Origin: CAIWHR01 sp963823215 | GTDB taxonomy: Bacteria > Pseudomonadota > Gammaproteobacteria > Burkholderiales > Casimicrobiaceae | Length of the DNA: 64,000 nt | Assembly (NCBI GenBank): GCA_963823215.1 | Contig: CAWGKT010000001.1 | Location: forward strand, 372,001 to 436,000 | Direction: 5' to 3' | Shown here: in pieces, positions 8,361 to 16,589 of the stretch | How positions within the stretch are numbered: the stretch's first letter is position 1 | Layout of the letters: each line of letters begins with the position of its first letter | Position numbers and translations under genes: made by a program | Notes under the pieces: generated by a model | The model's input: the letters and a program-made list of their open reading frames with translations, nothing else | Told to the model about the DNA's origin: nothing | The model's database searches: none

Positions 8361-10604
8361 CTAGCGGAACGACTCCGCTCGGGCGATGAGCTCGTCCAGT
8401 CCCGGCTCGTTCGGGTTCCACGGCTTGCCGGGATGGATGATCGACACCTGACATGCCTCGGCGGCCTCGACAAGCTGCCGATAGGTGCCAAGTTTGACGT
8501 CGGTGATGTACGCCTGCTTGTTATCGTTGTACTTGAACATCTTGTCGTTGATGGTCTGGCACTCGTCACAGCTCGGACAGCGCGCAGTATCGATCCATGC
8601 TTCGTCGGGGTTGCGCTCGGGTGCCGCGGGCGCCGGCGTGGCGCCCGTAGCGGGCGCGGACGTCGCCGCCGGTGCGACCTCGGCCACCCCGCCCCCGACC
8701 ACGGGGACGCTTGCGGCCGCCGCCGTGGCCTTGACCGCGTCGAGTTCGTTCGCCTTCGCCTGCTCCCACCTCGCCTTCTCGCGCGCGAGCAGGATCTCGG
8801 CGTGCGAATTGTGGACGCCGCCCTGCTCCTGCAGCCGGTGCCAGAACGTCCGGCAGCGGGCCGCCAGCTCCATGAGGCGCGTATCGACGATGACCCGTTG
8901 CAGCACGTCATTCGGATCGACGGCGAGCACGTACGGAATCGCGTCGCCGACGCTCTTCGGGTCGCGGGCGAGCCATTCATCGGCCGGGATCATCGCGCCG
9001 TTCCACCGCGCGCGCGGAACGCGGGCGAAATGCCCGGCATAGCGCTTGTCGCACAGCAGGAAGTCGGCGATCGTGAACGGTGTCTCCTCGACCACGCGTT
9101 GCAGCGTTTCGTCGGCGTACTCGAACGGCGCCACCGGCCAGTCAGCCTCCGGCTGCGGGTTGTCCTCCAGCGCAAAACGCGCTGCCTGGTTGTCGCCGGC
9201 GTAGGGGTCGTACGTGAACGCCGGAAAGGCACGCGACTCCATTGCCGCGGCGGCGGTCAGGTAGGGTGGCAGATCGCCCACCGCGCCGGCGCCTGCATAG
9301 ACGCTGACAAGGCCCGCGCCGCGATGCGCGAAGGCCTTGTCGAGGCGCTCGCGCAACGCGTACAGGTTCGAGCTTGCCGTCTGCACGACGAACACGCCGC
9401 CCAAAGCCGTCGCCGTATTGGCGAGGCGCACCTGGCGCACGCCGAACGCGAAGTGGCCGGTACCCACCGAGGCCTCCTCGAGCAGATCGGTCGCCTCGAT
9501 CAGCACCTTGACCGGCAGCCCGGCCGACAGCAGGTCCATCATGCCGGCGTTCTCCGGGGCATCGGCCCGATCCGGCGGGACGCAGACGAGATAATCGGGG
9601 AACAGCGCAATGTCGTCGGCGGCAAGCGCACGCTCGTCGAAACTGGCGAAGAAGACATCGTGTTCGGCCTCGCGATAGGCGCCCTGGGCCTCGAGCTCGG
9701 CGACCGAGATCGCCTTGACGACTTCAGCCAGCTTGGGCAGGCGCTCGCGATACGCGGCGGCGGCGCCGGCGCAGTCGTCATAACGGAAGCCGAAGGGCGC
9801 GGGGGCGTCGGGCTGCGCGGCGAGCCGCGGATCGGGATAGAAGCGCTGCGCGCGCAGGACCGCGAGCGCCGCCTCGATGCGACGGCGCCTGGCTGCCGGC
9901 AGCTCGTCCTTGGGAACGTTGCGTGCGACCAGGCGCGACATTACCTTGAAGTCGAAGGTGTCACGGTGGGTGCCACCCAGCGACGCGCGCAGGGCATCGG
10001 GACGCTGTCCGGCCGGCGAATGGATGAAAGCCGCCCTGAGAATGTCGTCGAGCTTGATGATCAGCCGGTCGACGAGCGCCCTGAACGCTTTGGCCTTGCG
10101 CTGCTGCGCCCCTTCCCAGACGTGGCTCAACACGCGCGCGGGCATGCCCCGGTCGCAGGCGACCACCTCGCCATCGAGCTGCAGCTTTTCCGCTATGTGC
10201 GTGAGCACGCTCTCGGCCGAAGGGTCGCCGGATGCCGCAAGGCGAGGCGCCGCCGCGGCCCATAGTTCGGTGAGCCTGCCGCCGGTGCCGCCCGCCTGCA
10301 GCACGCGGACCTCGCGCTCGAGCCGCAGCACGTACTTGCGCAGCCGCTCGCCGTCGATGCCGCGAGGCGCGATTTCCTGCAGCACTTCGTCGACCACCGA
10401 GGAGAGCGAACGCAGCGTGCCCGCTCCGGGACCGTGGTCGACGAGGACCAGCGGGAAGTCATAACGAAGACGGGGCAGGTCGCGATAGCGCGCAAAGACC
10501 GCGGGCCACAGGCCGAGGCCCTCGATCGCGTCGACACCTTCGCCCTGTCGCGTCCCCGTCGTGACGAACAGCCGTTGCTCGTGGTGCCGGGTAGCCATGT
10601 CCAT
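8361..10604 (-). CDS. Unassigned 747-residue protein with C-terminal [4Fe-4S] ferredoxin domain
   Basis: No assigned function. About 600 residues without a family I recognise are followed by an Ala/Pro-rich linker (about 620-660) and a single-cluster ferredoxin domain: C676, C679, C682 and C718 in a CxxCxxC...C arrangement. The fourth cysteine is followed by Gln, where most mono-cluster ferredoxins have Pro. A stretch near residues 440-470 (AMESRAFPAFTYDPYAGDNQ) vaguely recalls part of large 2-oxoacid:ferredoxin oxidoreductases; this is weak. No membrane segment or signal peptide is evident, so it should be cytoplasmic. It lies between the two KorAB pairs, co-directional with both, which suggests a dedicated electron carrier or scaffold. 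ATGs at 10604 and 10598 are both possible starts. Confidence 0.75.
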   Translation of the reverse strand: MDMATRHHEQRLFVTTGTRQGEGVDAIEGLGLWPAVFARYRDLPRLRYDFPLVLVDHGPGAGTLRSLSSVVDEVLQEIAPRGIDGERLRKYVLRLEREVRVLQAGGTGGRLTELWAAAAPRLAASGDPSAESVLTHIAEKLQLDGEVVACDRGMPARVLSHVWEGAQQRKAKAFRALVDRLIIKLDDILRAAFIHSPAGQRPDALRASLGGTHRDTFDFKVMSRLVARNVPKDELPAARRRRIEAALAVLRAQRFYPDPRLAAQPDAPAPFGFRYDDCAGAAAAYRERLPKLAEVVKAISVAELEAQGAYREAEHDVFFASFDERALAADDIALFPDYLVCVPPDRADAPENAGMMDLLSAGLPVKVLIEATDLLEEASVGTGHFAFGVRQVRLANTATALGGVFVVQTASSNLYALRERLDKAFAHRGAGLVSVYAGAGAVGDLPPYLTAAAAMESRAFPAFTYDPYAGDNQAARFALEDNPQPEADWPVAPFEYADETLQRVVEETPFTIADFLLCDKRYAGHFARVPRARWNGAMIPADEWLARDPKSVGDAIPYVLAVDPNDVLQRVIVDTRLMELAARCRTFWHRLQEQGGVHNSHAEILLAREKARWEQAKANELDAVKATAAAASVPVVGGGVAEVAPAATSAPATGATPAPAAPERNPDEAWIDTARCPSCDECQTINDKMFKYNDNKQAYITDVKLGTYRQLVEAAEACQVSIIHPGKPWNPNEPGLDELIARAESFR

Positions 10605-10650
10605 AGCGGTTTGCCGTGCTCTGAAGTCGTGAATCGGTGGGTGCTTCGGT

Positions 10651-10797
10651 CAGTGCCCGGCCGGCCGCCCGAAGGGCACTGCGCGCCCCCTCAGGGGGCA
10701 GCGAACACCAGGCCGAAGGCCGCAGGACAGCCGAAGGCTGTTCCCGCGCAGCGGGATGCGGCGAAGCCGCACACAGTGAGCGTGGGGGTCGTTCATC
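10651..10797. repeat. Intergenic repeat (locus 1), interrupted by mini-hairpins
   Basis: This is a member of the family best seen at 13805-14036. The outer parts match the family: GCCCGAAGGGCA, the G/C palindrome CCCCCTCAGGGGG, and the end AGTGAGCGTGGGGG. Here the two halves are split by about 65 bp (10707-10771) of short perfect hairpins, described as a separate feature. The AGTGAGCGTGGGGG end faces the korB2 stop codon (10798-10800), as in all other loci. Confidence 0.85.
10711..10771. repeat. Tandem mini-hairpins with GNA triloops
   Basis: There are four perfect inverted repeats with three-base loops: 10711-10721 (GGCC-GAA-GGCC), 10727-10741 (ACAGCC-GAA-GGCTGT), 10742-10756 (TCCCGC-GCA-GCGGGA) and 10757-10771 (TGCGGC-GAA-GCCGCA). 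The last three are exactly 15 nt each and directly abut. GNA triloops closed by C-G are known to give unusually stable single-stranded DNA hairpins; the last one contains GCGAAGC, the textbook example. The role is unknown. Confidence 0.85.
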
Positions 10798-11787
10798 TCA
10801 GGCCACCTGGCGGGCGGGCGCTTCGTCGCCCGGCCACACGGTCACCTTGTCGAGCTCGCTTTCGAGACCGGCGCGTATCTGCTCGGCGGTGCGCAGCGGG
10901 CCGACGCCGTGCAGGTCGTCGTAGCAGGGCACTTCCGGATTGTGGTACAGGATTCCGACCGGGATCGGGTCCTCCGACGACGCGATCTCCCGCGCCCGAT
11001 CGATGTTCAACGGATCGTGCTCGATCTGGTTCCTGTAGGTGCGCGACAGCTCGGGCGAGAGCGTGAGGCCGTTGCGATGCGACAGCAGCAGCGTCCGGCC
11101 GGGATCGTGCAGCCAGGGCTCGAACATCTTCGGCAGGAACTCCGGGCAGCGCTGAATGATGCGCACGAACGAGAAGCCGCGATGGAGGTACGCCTGCCGG
11201 ATGATGTCGTAGAGCAGCTCGGGGATCCAGTCAACCGCCTGCGCGACGAAGGATGCGTTGGTCACGCCCAGCGTGACCGTCAGCGGATTCATCGCCTCGA
11301 GCGTGGCGCCGCGGGGCGTCGTATTGCTCTTGAGGCCGCGCGGCGAGGTCGGCGACGCCTGTTTCTTCGTCAGGCCGTACACGTGGTTGTCGTGCAGGAT
11401 CACCGTCAGGTTCATGTTGTAGCGGATCGCGTGGATCCAGTGCGCCGCGCCGATGCTGCAGCAGTCCCCGTCGCCCGTGTTGACGAACACGGTGAGGTCG
11501 GGGCGCGCCATCTTCACGCCCTCCGCAATCGGGAACGCGCGGCCGTGGATGCCGTGGAAGCCGTACGTCTTCATGTAGTGCGGGAAGCGGGAGGAACAGC
11601 CGATCCCGGACACGAAGACCGTGCGTTCCGGTGCGAGGTCCTCGTCGCGGCAGAGCCGCTGCACCGCAGCCAGGATCGCGTTGTCACCGCAGCCGGTGCA
11701 CCAACGCGGCACGCCGCCCTGGTAGTCCTCGAGGTTGTGATGGGCCTCGTGCAGCTTCATCAAGGTTTGGGTAACGGGCATGTTCAT
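10798..11787 (-). CDS. 2-oxoacid:ferredoxin oxidoreductase, beta subunit (second copy)
   Basis: A 329-residue TPP-binding subunit paralogous to korB1 but clearly different. Cluster cysteines are C30 and C33 (CTGCGDN), C64 (GIGCSSR) and C214 (QRCPEF); the TPP motif GDGD is at 105-108. The last cysteine lies in RCPEFLPKMFEPW, unlike VSPCVAF in the first copy, so the two enzymes probably use different 2-oxoacids. The start at 11787 has a good Shine-Dalgarno sequence (GGAG, 7 nt upstream); an ATG two codons later is also possible. It follows its alpha gene by 16 bp. Substrate not determinable from sequence. Confidence 0.88.
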   Translation of the reverse strand: MNMPVTQTLMKLHEAHHNLEDYQGGVPRWCTGCGDNAILAAVQRLCRDEDLAPERTVFVSGIGCSSRFPHYMKTYGFHGIHGRAFPIAEGVKMARPDLTVFVNTGDGDCCSIGAAHWIHAIRYNMNLTVILHDNHVYGLTKKQASPTSPRGLKSNTTPRGATLEAMNPLTVTLGVTNASFVAQAVDWIPELLYDIIRQAYLHRGFSFVRIIQRCPEFLPKMFEPWLHDPGRTLLLSHRNGLTLSPELSRTYRNQIEHDPLNIDRAREIASSEDPIPVGILYHNPEVPCYDDLHGVGPLRTAEQIRAGLESELDKVTVWPGDEAPARQVA

Positions 11788-11803
11788 GGGGTTTCTCCGT
11801 TGC

Positions 11804-13717
11804 TCAAGCCACGGGCTCGGCAAGCTTCTTGCGTAATACCGCAACCACCGCGCCGGGCTTGATCGGCTGCCCGCGCGTCTGGGTCCAGCAGTCGACATCG
11901 ACCAGGAACCGCGAGCGCAGCATCATCGCCAGCGCCGCATACCGCCGGTTGTCCTCGTCGATCAGTTCGTCCTCCAGGCGATCGGCCCAGTTGGCCTCGA
12001 TCGTCATCACCCGCTTGAAGCGTTTCAGGATCTCGCGGATGCCCGACGGCATCGGCTGGATGAAGGTGAGGTGCAGCGACGACACCTTGCACCCTTCGTC
12101 CCGCAGCCGCTCGACCGCTTCCTCGATGACGCCCTTGTTGCTGCCCCAGCCGACAACCAGCAGGTCGCCCTCCGGGCCGCCGAATACCGGCGGCGTCTTC
12201 AATGTCTTCTGCAACGCGGCGATCTTGAGGCTGCGGGCGCGCAGGCCTTCCTCGTTGATCTCGGGGTCGTAGGCAACCTTGCTGTTGCGATCGTGCGCGA
12301 GGCCGGTCAGCGTGTGCATGCCGTTGGGCTGCCCCGGCACGAAGCGGCGCGCGATACCGGTCACCGGGTCCCAGTCGTAGGGCTTGACGCCGTCGGGGAT
12401 CGGTGTCTGGTCGAGCGGCGGCGCGAGCCAGTCGGGGTCGAAGTGTGGCCGCGGGAACGGCTGCTGCGCGGTCGCGAGGCTCGCGTCCGACAGCACGACG
12501 ACCACGGTGTTGAACGTCTCGGCGATCTTGCGCGCCGTGATCATCGAGTAGAAGCAGTCCTCGATCCCCGATACCGCCAGCACCACCTTCGGCGCATCGC
12601 CGTGGCTGCCGTAGATCGCGGTCAGGAGGTCCCCCTGCTCCATCTTGGTCGGCTGGCCGGTGGACGGTCCGCCGCGCTGGACGTTGATGACGACCAGCGG
12701 GATCTCGGCCATCACCGCGAGGCCGATGCCCTCCTGCTTCAGCGAGTAGCCCGGCCCCGAGGTGACCGTGACCGCGCACTTGCCGGCGTAGGAGGCGCCG
12801 ATCGCGAACGCGCAGGCCGCTATCTCGTCCTCCGCCTGGTGGACAATGCCGCCGACGCGCTCGAACACGTCGGACAGGTAGTGCGAGACCGACGTCGCCG
12901 GGGTGATCGGATACATCGCGCAGATGTCCATGCCGGAGGCCAGCACCCCAAGGGCCAGTGCCGTGTTGCCGTTGACGACGATCTGCGGCTCGGCGCTCTT
13001 CACCGCGGGAATCCGGTACTTGAAGTCGAAGTTCTTCTCTGCCCAGACGTAACCGGCATCGAGCAGCCCCTGGTTGACCTCGATGACCTTCCTGTCCTTC
13101 TTGCCGAACGTCAGCGCGACCTGCTCGCGGCCGAGCTTCACGTCGAGGCTGTAGATGTTGCAGAGCATCCCGAGCACGAACATGTTCTTGCCCTTGCGCG
13201 GGTCGGAGACCAGCTTGCGGCACTCGCGCTCTAGCGGAACCTCGTAGACGCGAAAGCCTCCACCCTTGAGCATCGCCACCGTTTCCTTGTACGACTGGAC
13301 GATCTTCGGGTCGCGGTGCTCGCCCCACATGCTCTCGAGCAGGATCTGCGCGCCGGCCTTGAGCTCGCCGGCCCGCACGCGGCCCAGCAGCACCTGCTCG
13401 TTGAACGCGACGACGAGGTCGGTCTCGTCGCCGCCGTTGGTGACCTGCTTCGTGCCGATTCGGATACGGATGCCCGAGGCGCCCGCGACGCTGCGCGCCG
13501 GCGGCTGGATTTCGGCGGGAATGATCTCGGTGGTCCAGATCCCGTTGCCCGTTCGCGCGGCGATGGCGCCCAGCGACTGGCCGCAGCGCTGCGCGCCCTC
13601 GCCCGAGTCGCTGATGACCTCGACGATGTGCTCGGTCAACGTCTCCCCGGCACGCAGCTCGTTGGGCAAGGCCGGCGCGCGGGTGGCGCCCGGTGCCAGG
13701 GTGGCAGCTTCGGTCAT
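11804..13717 (-). CDS. 2-oxoacid:ferredoxin oxidoreductase, fused gamma-alpha subunit (second copy)
   Basis: A 637-residue gamma-alpha fusion. The gamma domain occupies about residues 25-215 (SDSGEGAQRCGQSLG). The alpha part has CAMYPITPATSVSHYL, TVTSGPGYSLKQEG and QRGGPSTGQPTKMEQGD, and a C-terminal domain that ends in QPIKPGAVVAVLRKKL. It pairs with the beta gene 16 bp downstream. The upstream side is separated from the NfnB-like gene by three repeat units (13805-14036). As a full second KorAB set beside korCAB and NfnAB, it points to several 2-oxoacids feeding one ferredoxin pool. Confidence 0.88.
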   Translation of the reverse strand: MTEAATLAPGATRAPALPNELRAGETLTEHIVEVISDSGEGAQRCGQSLGAIAARTGNGIWTTEIIPAEIQPPARSVAGASGIRIRIGTKQVTNGGDETDLVVAFNEQVLLGRVRAGELKAGAQILLESMWGEHRDPKIVQSYKETVAMLKGGGFRVYEVPLERECRKLVSDPRKGKNMFVLGMLCNIYSLDVKLGREQVALTFGKKDRKVIEVNQGLLDAGYVWAEKNFDFKYRIPAVKSAEPQIVVNGNTALALGVLASGMDICAMYPITPATSVSHYLSDVFERVGGIVHQAEDEIAACAFAIGASYAGKCAVTVTSGPGYSLKQEGIGLAVMAEIPLVVINVQRGGPSTGQPTKMEQGDLLTAIYGSHGDAPKVVLAVSGIEDCFYSMITARKIAETFNTVVVVLSDASLATAQQPFPRPHFDPDWLAPPLDQTPIPDGVKPYDWDPVTGIARRFVPGQPNGMHTLTGLAHDRNSKVAYDPEINEEGLRARSLKIAALQKTLKTPPVFGGPEGDLLVVGWGSNKGVIEEAVERLRDEGCKVSSLHLTFIQPMPSGIREILKRFKRVMTIEANWADRLEDELIDEDNRRYAALAMMLRSRFLVDVDCWTQTRGQPIKPGAVVAVLRKKLAEPVA

Positions 13718-13804
13718 GTTTGTTCCAGCCTAGTGGTGTGCATACGCTCGGCACGGCGGGCACTTCGCGCCCGCGCACGTTGCTCAATTGACGTCATCCT
13801 CAAT

Positions 13805-14036
13805 GCCCGCACGGCCGCCCGAAGGGCATTGACTGCCCCCGCGGGGGGCAGCGAACGAAGTGAGCGTGGGGGCCGTTCATCTGCCCGCACGGCCGCCCGA
13901 AGGGCATTGACTGCCCCCGCGGGGGGCAGCGAACGAAGTGAGCGTGGGGGCGCTTCATCTGCCCGCACGGCCGCCCGAAGGGCATTGACTGCCCCCGCCG
14001 GGGGGCAGCGAACGAAGTGAGCGTGGGGGCCCTTCA
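13805..14036. repeat. Three tandem copies of the 78-bp intergenic repeat (locus 2)
   Basis: Units start at 13805, 13883 and 13961, giving an exact 78-bp period; the third carries one extra base. Each unit has GCCC-GAA-GGGC (4-bp stem, GAA triloop), a G/C-rich palindrome CTGCCCCCGCGGGGGGCAG and the end AGTGAGCGTGGGGG. The last copy runs into the nfnB stop codon (14034-14036). The remaining 87 bp before it (13718-13804) hold no gene or clear signal. No spacers separate the units, so this is not CRISPR. Confidence 0.95.
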
Positions 14037-15536
14037 CTTTACCCGCACCCGCGCGTAGCCGTGTTCGTCCGGCGCGAAGCCGAACCGCCCGCGCACGTCT
14101 GGCTCGTCGCCGGCGTAAACCACATCGGTGTCGCGCAGTCCCAGCCACGCCTTCATCGCGCGCGCGGCGCGGCGCCCGGCTCCCATCGCCTCGATCACCG
14201 TCGCCGCACCGGTGACGATGTCGCCGCCGGCATACACACCGGCGATCGAGGTCGCCAGGCTCTCGTCGGCTCCGATGTAGCCGCGCTTGTCGAGCTTCAG
14301 CTTCGAGGTCTGGCCGAGAATCGGGTTGGCGTTGGTGCCGATCGCGTAGACGACGCTGTCGCACTCGAACTCGAACTCGCTGCCCGGCACCGGCACCGGT
14401 CGGCGGCGCCCCGACGCATCCGGCTCGCCCAGCTCCATCTTCTGGCAGCGCATTCCACGCACGCGCTTCTCTCCGTCGCCCAGCACTTCGACCGGGCTCG
14501 TGAGCCAGTGGAACTCGACGCCCTCTTCACCGGCGTGGTGGATTTCCTCGGCGCGCGCCGGGGCCTCGGTCTTGCTGCGGCGGTAGACGCAATACACCTT
14601 CTCGGCGCCCAGGCGCAGTGAAACGCGCAGCGCATCCATCGCCGTGTTGCCGGCGCCGATCACGGCGACCCGCTTGCCCGGCTGCATGGGGGTGTCGAAG
14701 TTCGGGAAGTCGCGCGCCCGCATCAGGTTGCAGCGGGTGAGCAGCTCGTTGGCTGACGACACGCCATTCAGCGACTCGCCGGGAATTCCCATGAAGCTCG
14801 GGTAGCCCGCGCCGGTGCCGATGAAGACCGAGTGGAAACCCATTTCGGTGATCATCTGCTCGATCGTGAACAGACGCCCGACCAGCGTGTTGCACTCGAA
14901 CCTGACGCCGAGCTGCTTCAGCTTGTCGATCTCGACGTCGACCACGGCATTGGGCAGGCGGAAGTCCGGAATCCCGTACTTCAGCACGCCGCCCGGCTCG
15001 TGGAACGCCTCGTAGACGATGACTTCGCAGCCGGCCTTCGCCATGTCGGCGGCGCAGGCCATGCCCGCCGGGCCCGAGCCGACGATGCCGACCTTGAAGC
15101 CCGAGGGCTCGATGTAGGGCACGTTCACCCAGCCTTCCTTGATCGCCATGTCGCCGACGAAGCGCTCGAGACGGCCGATGGCGACGGGCGCGAGCGTGTT
15201 ACCGACCGTGCACACCCCTTCGCACTGGTTCTCCTGCGGGCACACGCGGCCGCAGACCGACGGAAGCAGGTTGGTGTCGGTGATGACGTCGTAGGCGCCG
15301 TGATAGTGCTTTTCCGCGATCTTCTGGATGAACGCCGGAATGTCGATGCCGACCGGGCAGCCGCGGATGCAGGGCTCGTCGGCGCACATCAGGCAGCGCT
15401 CGGCCTCGCGCAGCGCGTTCTCCAGCGTGTAGCCGAGGGCGACTTCCTTGAAGTTGTGTGCGCGCGCCATCGCGTCCTGCTCGGGCATCGGCGTGCGCTC
15501 CTGCGGAATCGTGCGTATCGTCTTCTTCTTTGCCAT
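14034..15536 (-). CDS. NfnB/GltD-type NADPH-dependent flavo-FeS oxidoreductase
   Basis: A 500-residue protein of the glutamate-synthase small-chain family. Two N-terminal cysteine sets are intact: C48, C51, C56, C60 and C95, C99, C105, C109. FAD (GIVGSGPAGMACA) and NADP (VAVIGAGNTAMDA) folds follow. No large glutamate synthase subunit is nearby. The neighbour 33 bp upstream encodes an NfnA/SudB-type FAD/2Fe-2S protein, so the pair most probably forms an Nfn-type transhydrogenase (NADH-dependent reduced ferredoxin:NADP+ oxidoreductase), the electron-bifurcating enzyme known from Thermotoga and clostridia. A sulfide-dehydrogenase (SudAB) activity is an alternative reading of the same pair. Confidence 0.83.
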   Translation of the reverse strand: MAKKKTIRTIPQERTPMPEQDAMARAHNFKEVALGYTLENALREAERCLMCADEPCIRGCPVGIDIPAFIQKIAEKHYHGAYDVITDTNLLPSVCGRVCPQENQCEGVCTVGNTLAPVAIGRLERFVGDMAIKEGWVNVPYIEPSGFKVGIVGSGPAGMACAADMAKAGCEVIVYEAFHEPGGVLKYGIPDFRLPNAVVDVEIDKLKQLGVRFECNTLVGRLFTIEQMITEMGFHSVFIGTGAGYPSFMGIPGESLNGVSSANELLTRCNLMRARDFPNFDTPMQPGKRVAVIGAGNTAMDALRVSLRLGAEKVYCVYRRSKTEAPARAEEIHHAGEEGVEFHWLTSPVEVLGDGEKRVRGMRCQKMELGEPDASGRRRPVPVPGSEFEFECDSVVYAIGTNANPILGQTSKLKLDKRGYIGADESLATSIAGVYAGGDIVTGAATVIEAMGAGRRAARAMKAWLGLRDTDVVYAGDEPDVRGRFGFAPDEHGYARVRVK

Positions 15537-15569
15537 GGGGTGCTCGTGGATTCGGGGCCGGGGATCGGT

Positions 15570-16445
15570 TCAGTACCGCTCGCCGGCATTGGCCGGCGCG
15601 CCGCCCATCCGGCAGCTCTCTTCCCACTTCTTGAGGGCCTCCTGCTCCGTGGGGCGAAAGCGCGCGAGGCGGGCCATCAGGTCGTCGAAATCCACCGTAT
15701 GGGCGTCGAAGTCGGGGCCATCCACGCACGCGAACTTGACGCCGTCGCCGATCTTGACGCGGCAGCCGCCGCACATCCCGGTGCCGTCGACCATCACCGG
15801 ATTGAGACTCACGATGGTATGGATCTTCCGCGGCCGCGTGACCTCCGCGCAGGCCTTCATCATGATCGGCGGCCCGATCGCGAGCGCTTCGTCGATATCC
15901 GCGTGGCGGCTAAGCGCCTGTTCCATGCCCCGGGTAACGAGGCCCTTGATTCCCGCGGAGCCATCGTCGGTACAGACGATGAGCTCGTTGCACACGCCGC
16001 GGAACTTGTCCTCCCAGAACATCACGCCGCGATTGCGAAAGCCCAGCACGCCAATCACGTACGCGCCGCTGCGGGCGTACGCGCGCGCCTGCGGAAAGAC
16101 CGGTGCGACGCCGAGGCCGCCGCCCACGCACAGCACCTTCTTCCTCTTGCCGATGAGGCTGGGAATGCCCATCGGGCCGACGACCGCGTAGAGGCTCGTG
16201 CCAACTTGGCAGTTCTGCTGCATTTCGCGGGTCGTCTTGCCCACGGCCTGAATCACGAGCGTGATCGTGCCCTCGTCCGGGTCAAAGTCGGCGAGCGTCA
16301 GCGGAATGCGTTCCCCGTGCTCGTGCTCCATCACGATGACGAACTGGCCGGCCTGCGCGGCTTTCGCCATCGCCGGGTGCCGGATCTCCAGCAGGTACGT
16401 GACGTCGGAGTAGTCCTCGCGGGTGACGATCTCGAAGTTGGACAT
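15570..16445 (-). CDS. NfnA/SudB-type ferredoxin:NAD(P) oxidoreductase subunit
   Basis: A 291-residue protein with an N-terminal FAD-binding barrel (GERIPLTLADFD), an NAD-binding domain (VLCVGGGLGVAPVFP) and a C-terminal [2Fe-2S] site with cysteines in TGMCGGCRVKIG and FACVDGPDFDAH. These match the small subunit of NfnAB. It is the first gene of the 13-kb minus-strand redox island, and a perfect FNR box lies about 130 bp upstream, shared with the divergent selD. Electron bifurcation is inferred from family membership, not shown. Confidence 0.83.
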   Translation of the reverse strand: MSNFEIVTREDYSDVTYLLEIRHPAMAKAAQAGQFVIVMEHEHGERIPLTLADFDPDEGTITLVIQAVGKTTREMQQNCQVGTSLYAVVGPMGIPSLIGKRKKVLCVGGGLGVAPVFPQARAYARSGAYVIGVLGFRNRGVMFWEDKFRGVCNELIVCTDDGSAGIKGLVTRGMEQALSRHADIDEALAIGPPIMMKACAEVTRPRKIHTIVSLNPVMVDGTGMCGGCRVKIGDGVKFACVDGPDFDAHTVDFDDLMARLARFRPTEQEALKKWEESCRMGGAPANAGERY

Positions 16446-16575
16446 GCTTGCTTCCTCGCTTCAGGGCACTGGGCGGGACGTCCGGCCGCGCAAATCGTCG
16501 ATCCGGGCGCGCCCGCTGCTGGCAACCGATGCTACGCCCGCACCCTCGGACGCGAAAGGCGGCAGGACTGCAACA

Positions 16576-16589
16576 TTGATCTGCATCAA
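16576..16589. promoter_or_regulatory. Perfect FNR-type box
   Basis: The sequence TTGATctgcATCAA matches the FNR/ANR consensus (TTGAT-N4-ATCAA) exactly. It sits in the 233-bp divergent region between nfnA (start 16445) and selD (start 16679). Being symmetric, it could serve either side. It is 90 bp from selD and 131 bp from nfnA. No convincing -10 was found for either direction. Confidence 0.75.

Noticed and set aside
10651..10797. Insertion sequence remnant
   Set aside because: No transposase fragment or target duplication; the content is short hairpins within a known repeat unit.
13805..14036. Direct repeats considered as a CRISPR array
   Set aside because: The 78-bp units abut without spacers, occur at other loci, and no cas genes are present.
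14034..15536. Glutamate synthase small subunit
   Set aside because: No large subunit gene is adjacent, whereas an NfnA-like partner is 33 bp upstream.
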